Shown here piece after piece: positions 1 through 10,201 of a stretch of 64,000 bases of DNA; position 1 is the stretch's first letter; each line of letters opens with the position of its first letter. The notes beneath the pieces are model-generated. The model was not told where the DNA came from and made no database searches. It was given only the letters and a program-made list of their open reading frames with translations. Source of the DNA: Trametes villosa (Eukaryota; Basidiomycota; Agaricomycetes; Polyporales; Polyporaceae); contig PUDQ02000001.1 in NCBI GenBank assembly GCA_002964805.2, positions 5,852,001 through 5,916,000 of the forward strand, in the 5' to 3' direction. Made by a program: the position numbers and the translations under genes.

Positions 1-23
1 CTCTCTGACCGCCATTTATGCAG

Positions 24-458
24 GATGCGTTCGCGCCAGCCGACTCGTCACCATTCAACTCAAGTCGGGATCCATTTGAGGATGTAAGTCCCCGTAAAAC
101 ACTCGCACAGCGTGCGCTCGCTGATCACTCCGCTGTCCAGGACGCATTCGGACCTTTCTCTGATACCGCTGCAGCGAGCGGCTCGGATCCGTTCAACTTC
201 CCGACAACCACCACTACCAGCACGGAGGAGTTTATGGAGGACAGCACATTCGACTCGTTCGGAGACTTTGGTGACTTCCAGAGCGCAGGCTCCGGGTCTT
301 TCGAGGCCGAGGGCACTCTGACGCCTACGGGCGCGGACAGCTGGAGCTTCACGAGCGCGTCGAGCACGGGGTCCTTCGAGGACAACTTCGCGGACCGCCG
401 CGCGCCCGACGCCGGCGCCGGCAGGGACCAAGACGAACGGACTGCGCGCGACACGTAG
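24..458 (+). CDS. 3' end of a SAPS-like (SIT4/PP6 phosphatase-associated) protein, partial
   Basis: This is the last part of a gene that enters from the left. The first bases look like an intron end (branch-like ctgac, then acceptor cag at 21-23), so the visible coding exon starts at 24. A second intron is very likely at 84-140: perfect donor GTAAGT, acceptor CAG, 57 nt. Because it is a multiple of three without a stop, the frame reads through it. The encoded tail is acidic, Ser/Thr-rich and disordered, with repeated D-P-F, D-A-F and D-F-G-D-F type motifs, ending at TAG 456-458. Such tails, followed by a T-L-T-P-T-G segment, are familiar to me from fungal SIT4-associated (SAPS) proteins, regulators of a PP6-type phosphatase. 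No folded domain lies in the window, so that family call rests only on the tail. An adaptor with DPF motifs (endocytic type) is the main alternative. Confidence 0.5.
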   Translation, partial: DAFAPADSSPFNSSRDPFEDVSPRKTLAQRALADHSAVQDAFGPFSDTAAASGSDPFNFPTTTTTSTEEFMEDSTFDSFGDFGDFQSAGSGSFEAEGTLTPTGADSWSFTSASSTGSFEDNFADRRAPDAGAGRDQDERTARDT

Positions 459-610
459 ACACCGTACGCTCGTTGTATAGCTGCCTGTGCTGTCGCTTAG
501 ATCGCTTTCTGCCGCACCCCACTGTCTCTGTCTCTCGCACAACGCCTGTTCCTAGTACCAGTAGTGTATTCACGATGATCACGATTTAGACGTCTACCGC
601 TAGCCAGCCT

Positions 611-1755
611 TTACTCGGGCTTGTAGTGGTACTTGCCCTCGCGCTGGACGGCGTTGAAGTCGAGCGAGGCGAGCTGCTTGCCGGTGCTGTCCTTGAGCGT
701 GCACTCGACGTTGTCCCCAGGGACGATGGGCCCGACGCCGGACGGCGTGCCGGTGAGAATAAGATCGCCCTCCTGGAGACACGATCAGCTTGGGACGCGT
801 GGAGGATCGGACCGATGTACCTCGAGCGTCATGATCGTCGAGATGTGGCTGATGAGGCTGGGGATGGGGAAGATCATGTCCTTGGTGTTCCCGTCCTGCT
901 TCGTCGCGCCGTTGACCTGTGCCGAGCACGTATATTAGCACTGCGCCGTCACTAATGGGCACTAGAAGGCCCGCGAGTTACAACTAAATCCTGACCTTGA
1001 GAGCGAGCGACAGGTTGGCGGCATCAGCGACCTGCTCCTTGGGGATGTACGAGCTGATCGTATAGAATTGGTCAGGGCTTGGAGTAGTGAATGCCGGTCG
1101 GGGAGGCAGACCTTATGGGCGTGAACGTGTCGAAGCCCTTGGCCACGGTCCAGGGCAGCCGCTTCGCCTTGATCTCCTCCTGCACATTACGTGCAGTCAT
1201 GTCCACCGCGAGGGCTGGGCGGGCCAGGTGAGCGATCGGCGTTGTGCGGTCGTGAGCGGGCTAATCACCGTATCCTGCGATGTAGCTTTCGGCCTCGCTC
1301 TCGGGGATCTCGCGTCCGCGCTTGCCAACGACGACGCCGAGCTCCACTGTGCGTACTGTCAGCAGGGGCGGTACGGCAGGAGAAGTCCCGCGCACCTTCG
1401 AAGTGGGCGACGACCCCCTTGGGGATCTCCATGTCGCCCCCAGAGGGGAGGTAGCTCGTCGTGGGCTTCAGGAAGATGATGGGCTCCTTCGGCACCGCGT
1501 TGTTGAGCTCCTTGGCATGCTCGCTGTAGTTGCGACCGATGGCCACAATCTGGGAACGACATCATTAGCCTCATAGGTATGCTGCCCATCACCAGTCAAT
1601 GTATCTACCTTCTTGCCTTGCTGGACGAAAGATGCAGCGGCCATCCGTGCGGAAGTCTGGCTGAAGTTCCGCTGGAAGGTTTGGACAGAGGGCAATCCGG
1701 CTGCCCGTCGTGCTTGACTACGTGCTGCTGCCACGAACATGACTCTGGTTCCCAC
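611..1755 (-). CDS. Fumarylacetoacetate hydrolase family protein (FAHD1-like acylpyruvase / oxaloacetate decarboxylase), mitochondrial
   Basis: Seven exons give 265 aa: 1755-1609, 1549-1396, 1346-1269, 1214-1112, 1053-996, 916-821 and 772-611, all GT-AG and summing to whole codons. The first about 37 residues are Arg/Ser/Ala-rich without acids, consistent with a mitochondrial targeting peptide. A second Met before [11 protein letters not shown] could start a cytosolic form. The core shows the FAH fold signatures: [25 protein letters not shown], the metal-ligand segment [14 protein letters not shown], and the C-terminal [17 protein letters not shown]. Family members of this size (FAHD1) cleave acylpyruvates and decarboxylate oxaloacetate with Mg2+. 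The true substrate cannot be read from sequence. The gene is convergent with the SAPS-like gene (152-bp gap) and is headed by an intergenic region holding a TGACTCA site. Confidence 0.88.
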
Positions 1756-1901
1756 AGCAGAGTATAGACTATAGTATGCGATCTACAGGCCACTAATGCA
1801 GGTTCAACGCGAACCTAGTGGGTGCAATAGTCAGAAGCTGTCTGGTAATGAGACGTGCTGTAACCGAGGCGCGCTACGGTATCGCAGATACGTTGACCAA
1901 C

Positions 1902-1908
1902 TGACTCA
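1902..1908. promoter_or_regulatory. Gcn4/AP-1-type core site upstream of the FAH gene
   Basis: Exact TGACTCA, 147 bp upstream of the start at 1755. It matches the binding core of Gcn4/Cpc1 and other bZIP factors. About eight such 7-mers are expected by chance in 64 kb, so location near a start is the only extra support. Confidence 0.35.
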
Positions 1909-2094
1909 CCTGGTCCGTACGTATGTTCCTGCTCCTCTGACGCAAGCAGTCGGCCGACCACGAACGTTCCAACAATCCGAGCCCTGCGAACTCGCGCGTA
2001 AACGCCACGCGGAACACGGCGGAACACCGTCGTTGCGATAGAGATATGACACCACTAGGCCGCACTGATTGCTGCTACAAAAGCATCTTTACAA

Positions 2095-2189
2095 GGGCGC
2101 ATGGTGTAGTTGGTTATCACATCCGCTTAGCATCCATCTCTGAAAGGATCATTTGCGGGGGGTGCTGGGTTCAATTCCCAGTGCGTCCA
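2095..2189 (+). tRNA. tRNA-Ala (anticodon AGC) with an intron of about 21 nt
   Basis: A full cloverleaf folds from the sequence. Acceptor GGGCGCA (2095-2101) pairs with TGCGTCC (2182-2188) through one G-U, and the discriminator is A at 2189. The D arm is TGGTGTAGTTGG (A box), with GTG/CAC as stem. The anticodon stem TCCGC (2122-2126) pairs with GCGGG (2155-2159), and the T arm is CTGGG-TTCAATT-CCCAG (B box). The loop begins TTAGCA (2127-2132), giving anticodon A-G-C at 2129-2131. The extra bases 2133-2153 sit directly after position 37, the canonical place for a nuclear tRNA intron. A run of five T follows at once, as expected for Pol III. Removing the intron leaves a normal 74-nt tRNA. Confidence 0.93.
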
Positions 2190-2880
2190 CGTTTTTGGCC
2201 GTTCGAAGCACCATCCCAAACGCCTATCCTGAACCTTGTCAAATTCCCGTCGGTTGTGCCGTGCCCCCGTGTGTCGCCGTCCACATATACGGCGCAGTTC
2301 AGTTTGCAAAGGCTATCCTTGCCCAGGTACAAGCTGATCGCCGTAGAAGCGACGACTCGGCACGACCACATCGAACAAGGCCTCGGAAACAAGCGTCCCA
2401 AGCCCGCTGTGTCTCTTCAATATCGGCGACCAAGCAACGCGAGCGCACTGCGTCGGCCTAAAGGCTGTCTTGCAACATTCCACCGAATCAGACGCGCGCG
2501 ATATGATGCAAGACGGTGCGCGCGGCTGCGCACGGCACGATCGGGGGGCAGCTCGGCGGGCCTGGCGCGCGAGCCGGATGCTCGGAGTGAGGATGGCTTG
2601 GCCTGCCAAGGCGCACCTTCCGCTCAGCCCGAGGCCCTTGGCGAGCATGGGAACCGCACCGCGCGCACCGTCAAGAACATAAAGCTCTCCGCTGCCAAGG
2701 CCCAAGGGGGTCTTCTGGATGCCCGCCAGGAGTATTAAACCCGCCGCCCGAGGCGCAGTGCGCTACTCTCCGCCGTGCTGTCTTCGTCCGCAAACGCCTC
2801 CTAGCTGCTCTTGCTCGCCCTCGCGCACGTTCTGAACCCGCACTCGAATTTGGCTGTTGACTGAGCTCTTTTGGCGACCG
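2190..2880. other. Intergenic, tRNA-Ala to membrane-protein gene
   Basis: About 690 bp. Apart from the Pol III terminator I see no gene. Both strands have open frames of 70-230 codons, but their codon use is unlike the real genes and none shows a recognisable domain. The 3' part should hold the promoter of the gene starting at 2881. Confidence 0.5.
2192..2196 (+). terminator. RNA polymerase III terminator (T5)
   Basis: Five consecutive T on the sense strand, beginning 3 nt after the tRNA-Ala discriminator base. Confidence 0.8.
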
Positions 2881-3605
2881 ATGCATCTGGCGTTGCGCTG
2901 TGTGCTGGCTGTCTGGGCGGCCGCTGCTTCTGTGGACGCGAGCCCGCTGCGCATCCGTGCCGAGGAGTGAGTGCAGCCCCGCGTTACGCACGCTCCCGAG
3001 CGCGTCCTCTAACGAAATCAACACGATGCAGAAACGGCACCGAAGAAGATACGGGCCCCGACGGACACTTGACGGAGCCTTGGGTCGTCGCGGTTGCTGC
3101 GACGCTGGGTACGTCTTGGCTCCCCTTCGGAGAAGCGTTGCCTATTCTTATCTTTGTTCCCCGACGTTGCTTCCTAGCGGTCCTAATCAGCCTGGTCGCT
3201 GCGACGATAATGGTCATCAAGTGGCGGCAGTCGCGGCGGAGACGCAAGACGGAGACCTACAGTCGGACGTCGGATGAGCGCACGCCACCGCGGCGGATCC
3301 ACGGCCCCTATGGCATCTCCTCTTCGCGGACACCCTCCCCAGTGAGTCACAGCTGTGCTGTATTCTGTTTCAACATGCTTACGCCCGCACAGCAACAGCC
3401 CGAGGCCGCACACGTCTCAGAGAAGGTTCAGTGGGCGCCACTCCCGCCTCAGCGGTGAAGGGCCCTACCGCACGCAGTTCTATCTGTCTACCATTCACAT
3501 TCAGGGCACGGGGGAATACGTGAGTGCACACGCCCTCCCTGCGGTGCCGAGCTATTCTGACCGCTGCCGCCGCACATGCCAGCATCCCAGGACGCCCATG
3601 CCTGA
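2881..3605 (+). CDS. Small secretory-pathway protein with signal peptide and one transmembrane helix, unknown function
   Basis: Proposed exons are 2881-2966, 3032-3108, 3178-3341, 3421-3519 and 3591-3605, giving 146 aa. The first two junctions are clear. The N-terminus, MHLALRCVLAVWAAAASVDA, is a classical signal peptide. It is followed by a short lumenal stretch with one N-glycosylation sequon (E-N-G-T), a single hydrophobic helix (WVVAVAATLAVLISLVAAT), then a strongly basic stop-transfer segment W-R-Q-S-R-R-R-R-K and a Ser/Arg/Pro-rich cytosolic tail. This is a type I topology. The helix exists only if intron 3109-3177 is removed, which supports that splice. The 3' end is uncertain: other acceptors would extend the tail as far as about 3945. 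I recognise no family. Confidence 0.6.
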
Positions 3606-5114
3606 TCACCGTACGCCAAGCAGGAAGAGCCCTCGGGCGGCTTCCTGCGCTACTATTGCGGCCGCCACGGGCCCGCAGAGGGCGTGCTTCGTGCGCCCCT
3701 CTCGCCGGATGATGCCAAGCATTCGTGCTGGGGTGGCGCCTTTCATGTCCGCCCGCAGATCCTGCCGCCTTCCACCCGTAGCCTTGGGCATGGCGGTCGG
3801 GGTGCGCACGTTCTCGCTGGGGCGCACCCGGAAACCGCCGCTATTTGCTTGCTTCTTCGATCTCCCCACCGACTGGCGTTGTACTCTACCCAAGCAGCAC
3901 TTGGCGCGCATTTATAGAGTTTGTTGGAGAGCTGTCTATGTTTAGCGAGGGCCAAGACGCTTGCGCACCCGCGAGCCGCGAGCGTCCAAGGAGAGGATTA
4001 CCGCTGGGACGGCGTCTTGGTACGTCTTGGGCTGCAAGGCTCAACACTGTCTCAACTGGCCCTGTTACGTCGTCGATCCTCTACGACAATGCAAGCATAC
4101 TGGGTGAGACAGCCAAGGCTCGACGCGGCGAGTGTTCAGTACTCAGTACTCAGTCCGCACGTCTCGGACTAGCTCAAAGGGCTCGGGTGTGGATTTTCCG
4201 CGTTGAATGTCCACTCCCGCCAACTCAGAGTCTGCGTTTCCGCTGCGGCCGGAGATGCATATGCACGTCCTCTACCGATATGGACCTCCCAGTGCTTATA
4301 ATTTCGGGACCGCGTTCGCGGAATTGATAAGGTGGACTCTGCTCCGGCTCGATGCTGCCTTATGCTGAGCAAGGTCCCAAGGTCTATTGCCTAGTAGTGA
4401 TATGATCAGGTGCTAAGTACATGAGTCTTCCCTGTCAGTCCCGCCGATACCCTGGCCCGAAGAATCGGGACTACTGACACTGGAACTGGGCTGATAATAC
4501 GAGAGTCTTCTTGTCTTAGGTCAGCGGTGTGCCTTCCTGACGTAGGGCGGTTTGATTCGCTATTCATAGCCTGGGTAATCATCGGTATTCCATGAATTCG
4601 AGATAATGCCTCATGCAGGTGAGTCGACAACTTGACAGGCCTCTCTGGCCTCCAAAGTGGTGCTATAGTCTCTAGCATAATCACATGTAGCGAGCCATAG
4701 GAGTCACCGTTTGGGCGAGAGCAGGACGAGACCCGATGAGAGCATGTCGAGTCAGGTGTGAACTGGATACGCAGCAGAGGAGAGCAGACGACACGGAACG
4801 TTGACGCAAGAAACACGAGGACTGCACAGTCCGGGGTATTATTGACGTGGGAAACACCACCAGCCAATAGGAAGGCCAGGAAAGCTCGGCATCTGGCTGG
4901 AAGCGCCCAGGCCGGGGCTTCTATGGCGCTCGGACAGAACCCTAACCTATTCCTGGGTGTATTCCCCGGATCAGGTGACTGGGCGTGCACCAATGACTCG
5001 AGCGCTGCTTAAAAGCTATAGACTCCCTCTCCTTCCAGTTTTCCTTGACTCCTCCTCGCCGCCCAAGCCCCCATCCTCGCCGTCGCTGCCGTCGCCGCCG
5101 CCAACGTCGCCAGG
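3606..5114. other. Intergenic, upstream region of ILV2
   Basis: About 1.5 kb without a gene I can support. A 195-codon open frame on the minus strand (4406-4993) has mixed codon use and no domain. A short tandem of ACTCAGT units lies near 4137-4155. The last 130 bp hold an ATGACTC site and pyrimidine-rich stretches before the ILV2 start, typical of a strong fungal promoter. Confidence 0.5.
4993..4999. promoter_or_regulatory. Gcn4/Cpc1-type half-consensus site upstream of ILV2
   Basis: ATGACTC followed by G, about 115 bp before the ILV2 ATG. It matches the general amino-acid control element except for the last base. Control of ILV genes by Gcn4 is established in yeast. Its use here is inferred. 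Confidence 0.4.
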
Positions 5115-7445
5115 ATGTCCCTCTCCGCGTCAAGAACGATGCGTGTGCCCGCCGCCTCCAAGGCGTCCGCGCCTGCACACTTCGTCCGCGCCCGCTCCAC
5201 CGTGGCAAGCGCGAGCCCGTCCATGCTCGAGGCTAAGTCAAGAGTAAGGGAACACGCTAGGAATATCAGCAGGTCGTCGCCCCGCGAGGCGACGCCCTCT
5301 TCCTCTGTGTATGCCATTTTTCATCCTGTACACGCGACTACATGCGCTAACTCCGTGTTTTCAGGCGACCGTCACCAGCGCCGGCGTACCAGCAGCTGCC
5401 GACGAAGAACAACGTTCCTTACCCTCCCAACTCCCTCGGACCCCACGCCGATGGCCCCCTCGACAACTCATTTATTGGCATGTCCGGCGGCCAGATCTTC
5501 CACGAGATGATGGTCCGCCATGGCGTCAAGCACATCTTCGGATACCCCGGCGGCGCCATCCTCCCCGTCTTCGATGCCATCTACAACTCCCCGCAGTTTG
5601 ACTTTGTCCTCCCGAGACACGAGCAGGGTGCCGGCCATATGGCGGAGGGCTACGCGCGCGTAACGGGCAAGCCCGGCGTTGTTCTCGTCACCTCCGGCCC
5701 TGGAGCGACGAATGTCATCACGCCGATGCAGGACGCGCTTAGCGATGGTGTTCCCCTTGTCGTGTTCTCCGGACAGGTGGCAACGTCGTCCATCGGGTCC
5801 GACGCCTTCCAGGAGGCCGACATGCTCGGCATCTCAAGAGCGTGTACGAAGTGGAATGTCATGGTGAAGGATATTTCTGAGCTTCCCCGCCGCATCAACG
5901 AAGCATTCAAGATCGCGACGTCTGGCCGACCAGGCCCCGTTCTCGTCGACCTGCCGAAGGACATCACCGCCGGCATCCTCAAGACGCCCCTGCCCTTCAA
6001 GGCGACCACCCCTGGCACTCCCCTCGGGCTCCCCTCAAATCCCCTGACGCGCACCGACCAGCCTCTCGACATTGCTCTGATCCAGCAGGCGGCGGATCTC
6101 ATCAACCAGGCGCAGCGGCCGATCATCTACGCCGGGAACGGCGTGCTCTCTTCCGAGCTTGGCCCCCAGCTGTTGAAGCAGATCGCGGACCAGGGTAACA
6201 TCCCCGTCACGACCACGCTCCAGGGCCTCGGCGCGTACGATGAGGCCGACGAGAAGAGTCTGCACATGCTCGGCATGCACGGGTCTGCATACGCCAACCT
6301 CGCGATGCAGCAGGCGGACGTCATCATCGCCCTCGGTGCCCGGTTCGACGACCGTGTAACGGGCAAGGTCGACCTCTTCGCGCCCGCAGCGCGCGCGGCG
6401 GCCCTCCAGGGACGCGGCGGGATCATCCACTTCGAGATCCAGCCGAAGAACATCAACAAGGTCGTCGAGGCGTCCGTGCCCGTCCTCGGGGACGTCGTCT
6501 CGAACATGGCGGCGCTCGCGCCCCTGATCCGCCACGCGCCCCGAACGGAGTGGTTCGACAACATTCGGGAGTGGAAGAAGAACTACCCGTTCACGTACGA
6601 GAAGAGCCAGCCCGGGTCGCCCGCGAAGCCGCAGGAGGTCATCGAGGAGCTTGACAGGCAGACGGCGCACCGCAAGGAGGACGTCATCATCACGACTGGT
6701 GTCGGTCAGCACCAGATGTGGGCCGCGCAGCACTTCCGCTGGAGGCACCCGCGCTCGATGGTCACGTCGGGTGGTTTGGGGGTAAGTGTGCCGTCGCTGC
6801 GAGTATCTGGGGAGATTCACTGACATCTTTTCGTAGACGATGGGCTTCGGTCTTCCGTCAGCCGTTGGCGCGAAGGTCGGCGCACCGAACAAGACCGTCG
6901 TCGACATCGACGGCGACGCGTCGTTCAGCATGACCGCCATGGAGATGCAGACTGCGTCGCAGTTCGGCATCGGCGTGAAGATCCTCGTCCTCAACAACGA
7001 GTTCCAGGGCATGGTCCTGCAATGGCAAGGTACGCTTCCTGCGCATATGGTTCGTTTAGAAGGTGGATTCTGACAATCTGCACAGACTTGTTCTACGATG
7101 CACGGTACGCACACACGCGTATGGTGAACCCCGACTTCATCGCCCTCGCGAAGTCCATGCGCGTTCACGCGATCCGCTGTGAGAACGCCGCGGAGCTCCC
7201 CGCGAAGATGAAGGAGTTCCTCGAGTACGACGACTCGAAGCCGGTACTCATGGAGTGCTTGGTTGAGACCAACGAGCACGTCTTCCCTATGGTGAGTCTA
7301 TCCCTCGCCCTGTTATTGATTCCCTCCAGACACTGTACCTAACGACACGTTTCTTTAGGTACCTGCTGGCAAGGCCCTGCACGAGCAGCTCCTGCATCCG
7401 TCGTTCCGGGAAGCATACGCGAAGGCACACGGCAAAAAGGATTGA
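5115..7445 (+). CDS. ILV2: Acetolactate (acetohydroxyacid) synthase, catalytic subunit, mitochondrial
   Basis: ThDP/FAD enzyme that condenses pyruvate with pyruvate or 2-oxobutyrate, the first common step of Val/Ile/Leu synthesis. Five exons (5115-5236, 5365-6781, 6837-7029, 7086-7291, 7359-7445) give 674 aa. Residues 1-40 are basic and Ser/Ala-rich, a mitochondrial presequence. The ThDP-activating Glu is in PRHEQGAGHMAEGYAR (about residue 127). The metal/ThDP motif runs from D-I-D-G-D-A (about 537) to L-N-N (about 567), and the C-terminus F-P-M-V-P-A-G-K-A-L is typical of fungal enzymes. The first donor is ambiguous. AA|GTCAAG (5237) gives K-R-P-S-P-A-P and a whole-codon sum. The better-looking GTAAGG at 5244 would need acceptor TACCAG further downstream. 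The gene is convergent with TYR1. Feedback by branched-chain amino acids would need the separate regulatory subunit, not in this window. Confidence 0.97.
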
Positions 7446-7900
7446 GCCTCTCTACGGTTCTGTTTCTTCACCACGCTTAGGGTGTTACGCATGACTTTAC
7501 GTTCACGCTATATCTGACCCTTACTGGGGGACTCGACTTCATATCCCCGCAATCATTTACGCACCAAACCTCACGCGCCCGGCGTCGCATCTACCATTAG
7601 CATTAGTTTCATAGCACCCGTGCGCCCCGCGCTGCTCGCATGTATCTGTCGCTCGTTGGATCGGGAAAGAAGCAAAAGTCCCCCGTTATGGGACACCCGT
7701 TGTATCTAGTATTCACTTTGGGTCTGGAAGACGTCTTTCATCGCGGGCTTTACAAGGTTATGCATCAATGAGCCAAACTATGGAGGGCGACGAAAAACCT
7801 ATCCACGGAGCGAATAGTACATGTGTGACGCATCTACGCCTATCGACAAATCTCGTACATAACACCGGGGAGTATGCAGTACATCATACGTGAACTGGCC
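7446..7900. other. Convergent 3' intergenic region, ILV2/TYR1
   Basis: 455 bp between two 3' ends. It is moderately AT-rich, with several TTTACG/CATTTAC stretches. No gene is seen, and it should hold both 3' UTRs. Confidence 0.5.
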
Positions 7901-9556
7901 TCACGGCGGAGGCTTTGTGTCCAAGTCTGTAGAACTATCCATGAGAGCCTGGATCATCGCCGATCCTACCTTGGTCGCCTCCTCGAAGCGCGACTCAAAA
8001 AAAGCCGACGTGTTCATGAAGCGCTCCCGGTAGAGCTCGAAGTTGCCGAACGAGATGCACTGGCTCCAGCCGCGCGCGCCGACGACGAACTCGAGGTCGT
8101 CCGACCTGTGCGTCGTCTCGTACAGCGCGGCGTGGATCGCGGCGTCGAGGCGCGCCTCCGAGCGGAACAGGTACTCCGCGACCCCGATCCAGAGCCGGAA
8201 GATCGGCGTCGCGGCGAGGTCGAGGTGCTCGAACGGCTTCGTGCCGAGGCGCGCCCAGCAGTCGACCATCGCGAGCAGCGAGAGGTGCGAGTTCGGGGGC
8301 GCGCTCTGGCGCGTCGTCGGCGAGAGCGCGTCGCGCGGCTTCTTCCCGAGGCTGAAGCGGTCGAGCACGTCCTCGGAGAGCAGGATCGGCGCGCGCGCGT
8401 GCGGGCCGGTGAGGTCGCCGAAGACCGCGCGGCGCGCGTCGTAGATGCGCGCGCGCAGCCCGGCGGCGTCGCTCGCGAGCATGAGCTTGAAGATCTCGGA
8501 CGTCGAGCGCGCGAACTGGTCGATCTGCACGCGCGCGGACGGGTTGAGGATCGCGAGCCCGGCGTAGACGTGCCACTTGTTCGAGTAGATGCGGAGCATG
8601 ATGTTCACCTTCACCGTCTCGATCCCGCCCACGTACAGCCCGTGCTCCCACGGGTACGCGAGCGAGCTGTGCCACGCCGTGCCCATGCTGGGTGGCGGTC
8701 AGCGTGAGGATGTGAAATAAGTGGGATAGGGGCGGGTGAAACGTACCTGAGGAAGGCGGCGTGGGTGACCGCCTGGGTGTTTGCAGTGACGATGTCATGG
8801 TCTTCGTAGGAAAGGTAGACGTAACGAGAGTTGAGGGGCCTGAGGATTTGTTCTACGAGCCGTAGAGAATCGTCCGTTGCGCGGTGTTTGATGAGTACCT
8901 GGCCAGTGTCGTCAGCGACTTCTCACGCTGCACCCGACGACTCAAAGAGACTCACCAGGGGCTGCCCCACTGGTGAGACCGTGGGCCCGTGCAGGGAGTG
9001 ACATGAGACGATTTCCACATCCTCAGGGAGGTACTTCTCAAACGCGGCTTTCTCGGGCGCCTTAACAGACGTCTGCCCCGCAACGATGGCTCCGACCTTG
9101 GTAGCTAAAGAAGACATCAGCGTCAAGGTCTTCCGAGGAATGCGTAAGGAAACCAACATGGCCCGTATTGCGCCACAACCTTGTCGATGTACTCGGCCTC
9201 GACCGAGTACATAATCCAGTCCGCCACCCGGGAGACGAGGTGGCCATCCCGTAGTACATGGATTCCAGGAGTGCCTGTGCTTGATAATCAGTTTTACATT
9301 CGAGTTGCACTGCATAACAAGCGTACCTTCGTACTTCGCTATCAGCGCCTCGTATTTAGAGGGCAGGTCGCAGATATAGATCCTGATTCAGCGCGTCAGT
9401 AGTAGTCAAACCGCAGAATAAGGGTATCTACTTCTTCCAACCTGCTTGCGAGAAAACCCTGGCATACATCGTGCCCATGGCACCCATGCCAATGAGGCCG
9501 ATCGCAGGCTGCTCCTCAATAGGCGAGTCAGGGGTGACATCTGGCCTGATAGTCAT
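7901..9556 (-). CDS. TYR1: Prephenate dehydrogenase (tyrosine biosynthesis)
   Basis: NAD(P)-dependent oxidative decarboxylation of prephenate to 4-hydroxyphenylpyruvate, a late step to tyrosine. Six exons (9556-9432, 9382-9327, 9274-9158, 9104-8956, 8898-8747, 8687-7901) sum to 461 aa. The Rossmann dinucleotide loop G-L-I-G-M-G-A-M-G lies at about residues 20-28. A conserved substrate segment follows, with V-S-C-H-S-L-H-G-P (the His-containing loop of the family), then E-D-H-D-I-V-T-A-N-T-Q-A-V-T-H. The long 3' exon is the helical dimerisation domain, beginning MGTAWHSSLAYPWEHG. Length agrees with fungal Tyr1. The start is the first ATG before TIRPDVTPD, and a perfect TGACTCA lies 76 bp upstream of it. 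Confidence 0.95.
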
Positions 9557-10201
9557 CTCCACTGCCGAGAAGATAGTCAGCACAGTTATGGGCAAGGGTC
9601 ATATATCCAAGAAGTGAAGTCGCGCGCTGTGTGACTCAAGCAACCCCGAAGCCCACGGGCGCTTTGCGCGATCACTCACGAAAATGAGAGGACCTACTTG
9701 ATCTCGTCGAGGTGATGGCGGTGGAGGTCGGCATAGTGGGGTCGGAGGACCACCAGAGGGGCGCCGTAGCGGCAACTATATCTACTCAGACGGCCGCCGT
9801 GGTGGTGAAGTAAGTGGGAGAACGCAGGCTCATGGAAATGCACCGCTGACTCGGTGGAACGCCGGAACTTCGCCACCCTCGCCCATCCTACATGCCCATA
9901 TCGGGAAGGTCTCTATCTTCGACTCACGCCCCGAACTTGGAAGCACACCAGCCAGAACTCTACCTGCGTGCCATCGTCCACCCTAGTACCACGAACGACG
10001 ATGTAGAGCCAGTACGGGGCGCTATCGTATGCAAGGCTCGAGGAGGAGAGGAATCCGGACGCTTTCGTGGGTTCGAAGCAGCCATCGCGCGGATGTGCAT
10101 GAGAGCCAAGCGCCACCACGGTATATACACAGCATGAGGACGTGGGGAAGCGTCCCACCCCGTCGATCATACGCACAAAGCATTTTCTGTACGACTTCCC
10201 G
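9557..10201. other. TYR1 upstream region / 3' flank of the WD40 gene
   Basis: 645 bp between the TYR1 start and the stop of the next minus-strand gene. It contains the TGACTCA element. Short open frames on both strands lack any domain and are taken as chance. Confidence 0.5.
9632..9638. promoter_or_regulatory. Perfect Gcn4/Cpc1 core site upstream of TYR1
   Basis: TGACTCA, 76 bp upstream of the TYR1 ATG, an appropriate distance for an activator site. It fits amino-acid starvation control of an amino-acid biosynthetic gene. Confidence 0.45.

Noticed and set aside
4406..4993. 195-codon minus-strand open frame upstream of ILV2
   Set aside because: Mixed third-base composition unlike the real genes, no domain, and it covers the expected ILV2 promoter.
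9694..9876. Short minus-strand open frame upstream of TYR1
   Set aside because: 60 codons without a domain, within the TYR1 upstream region.
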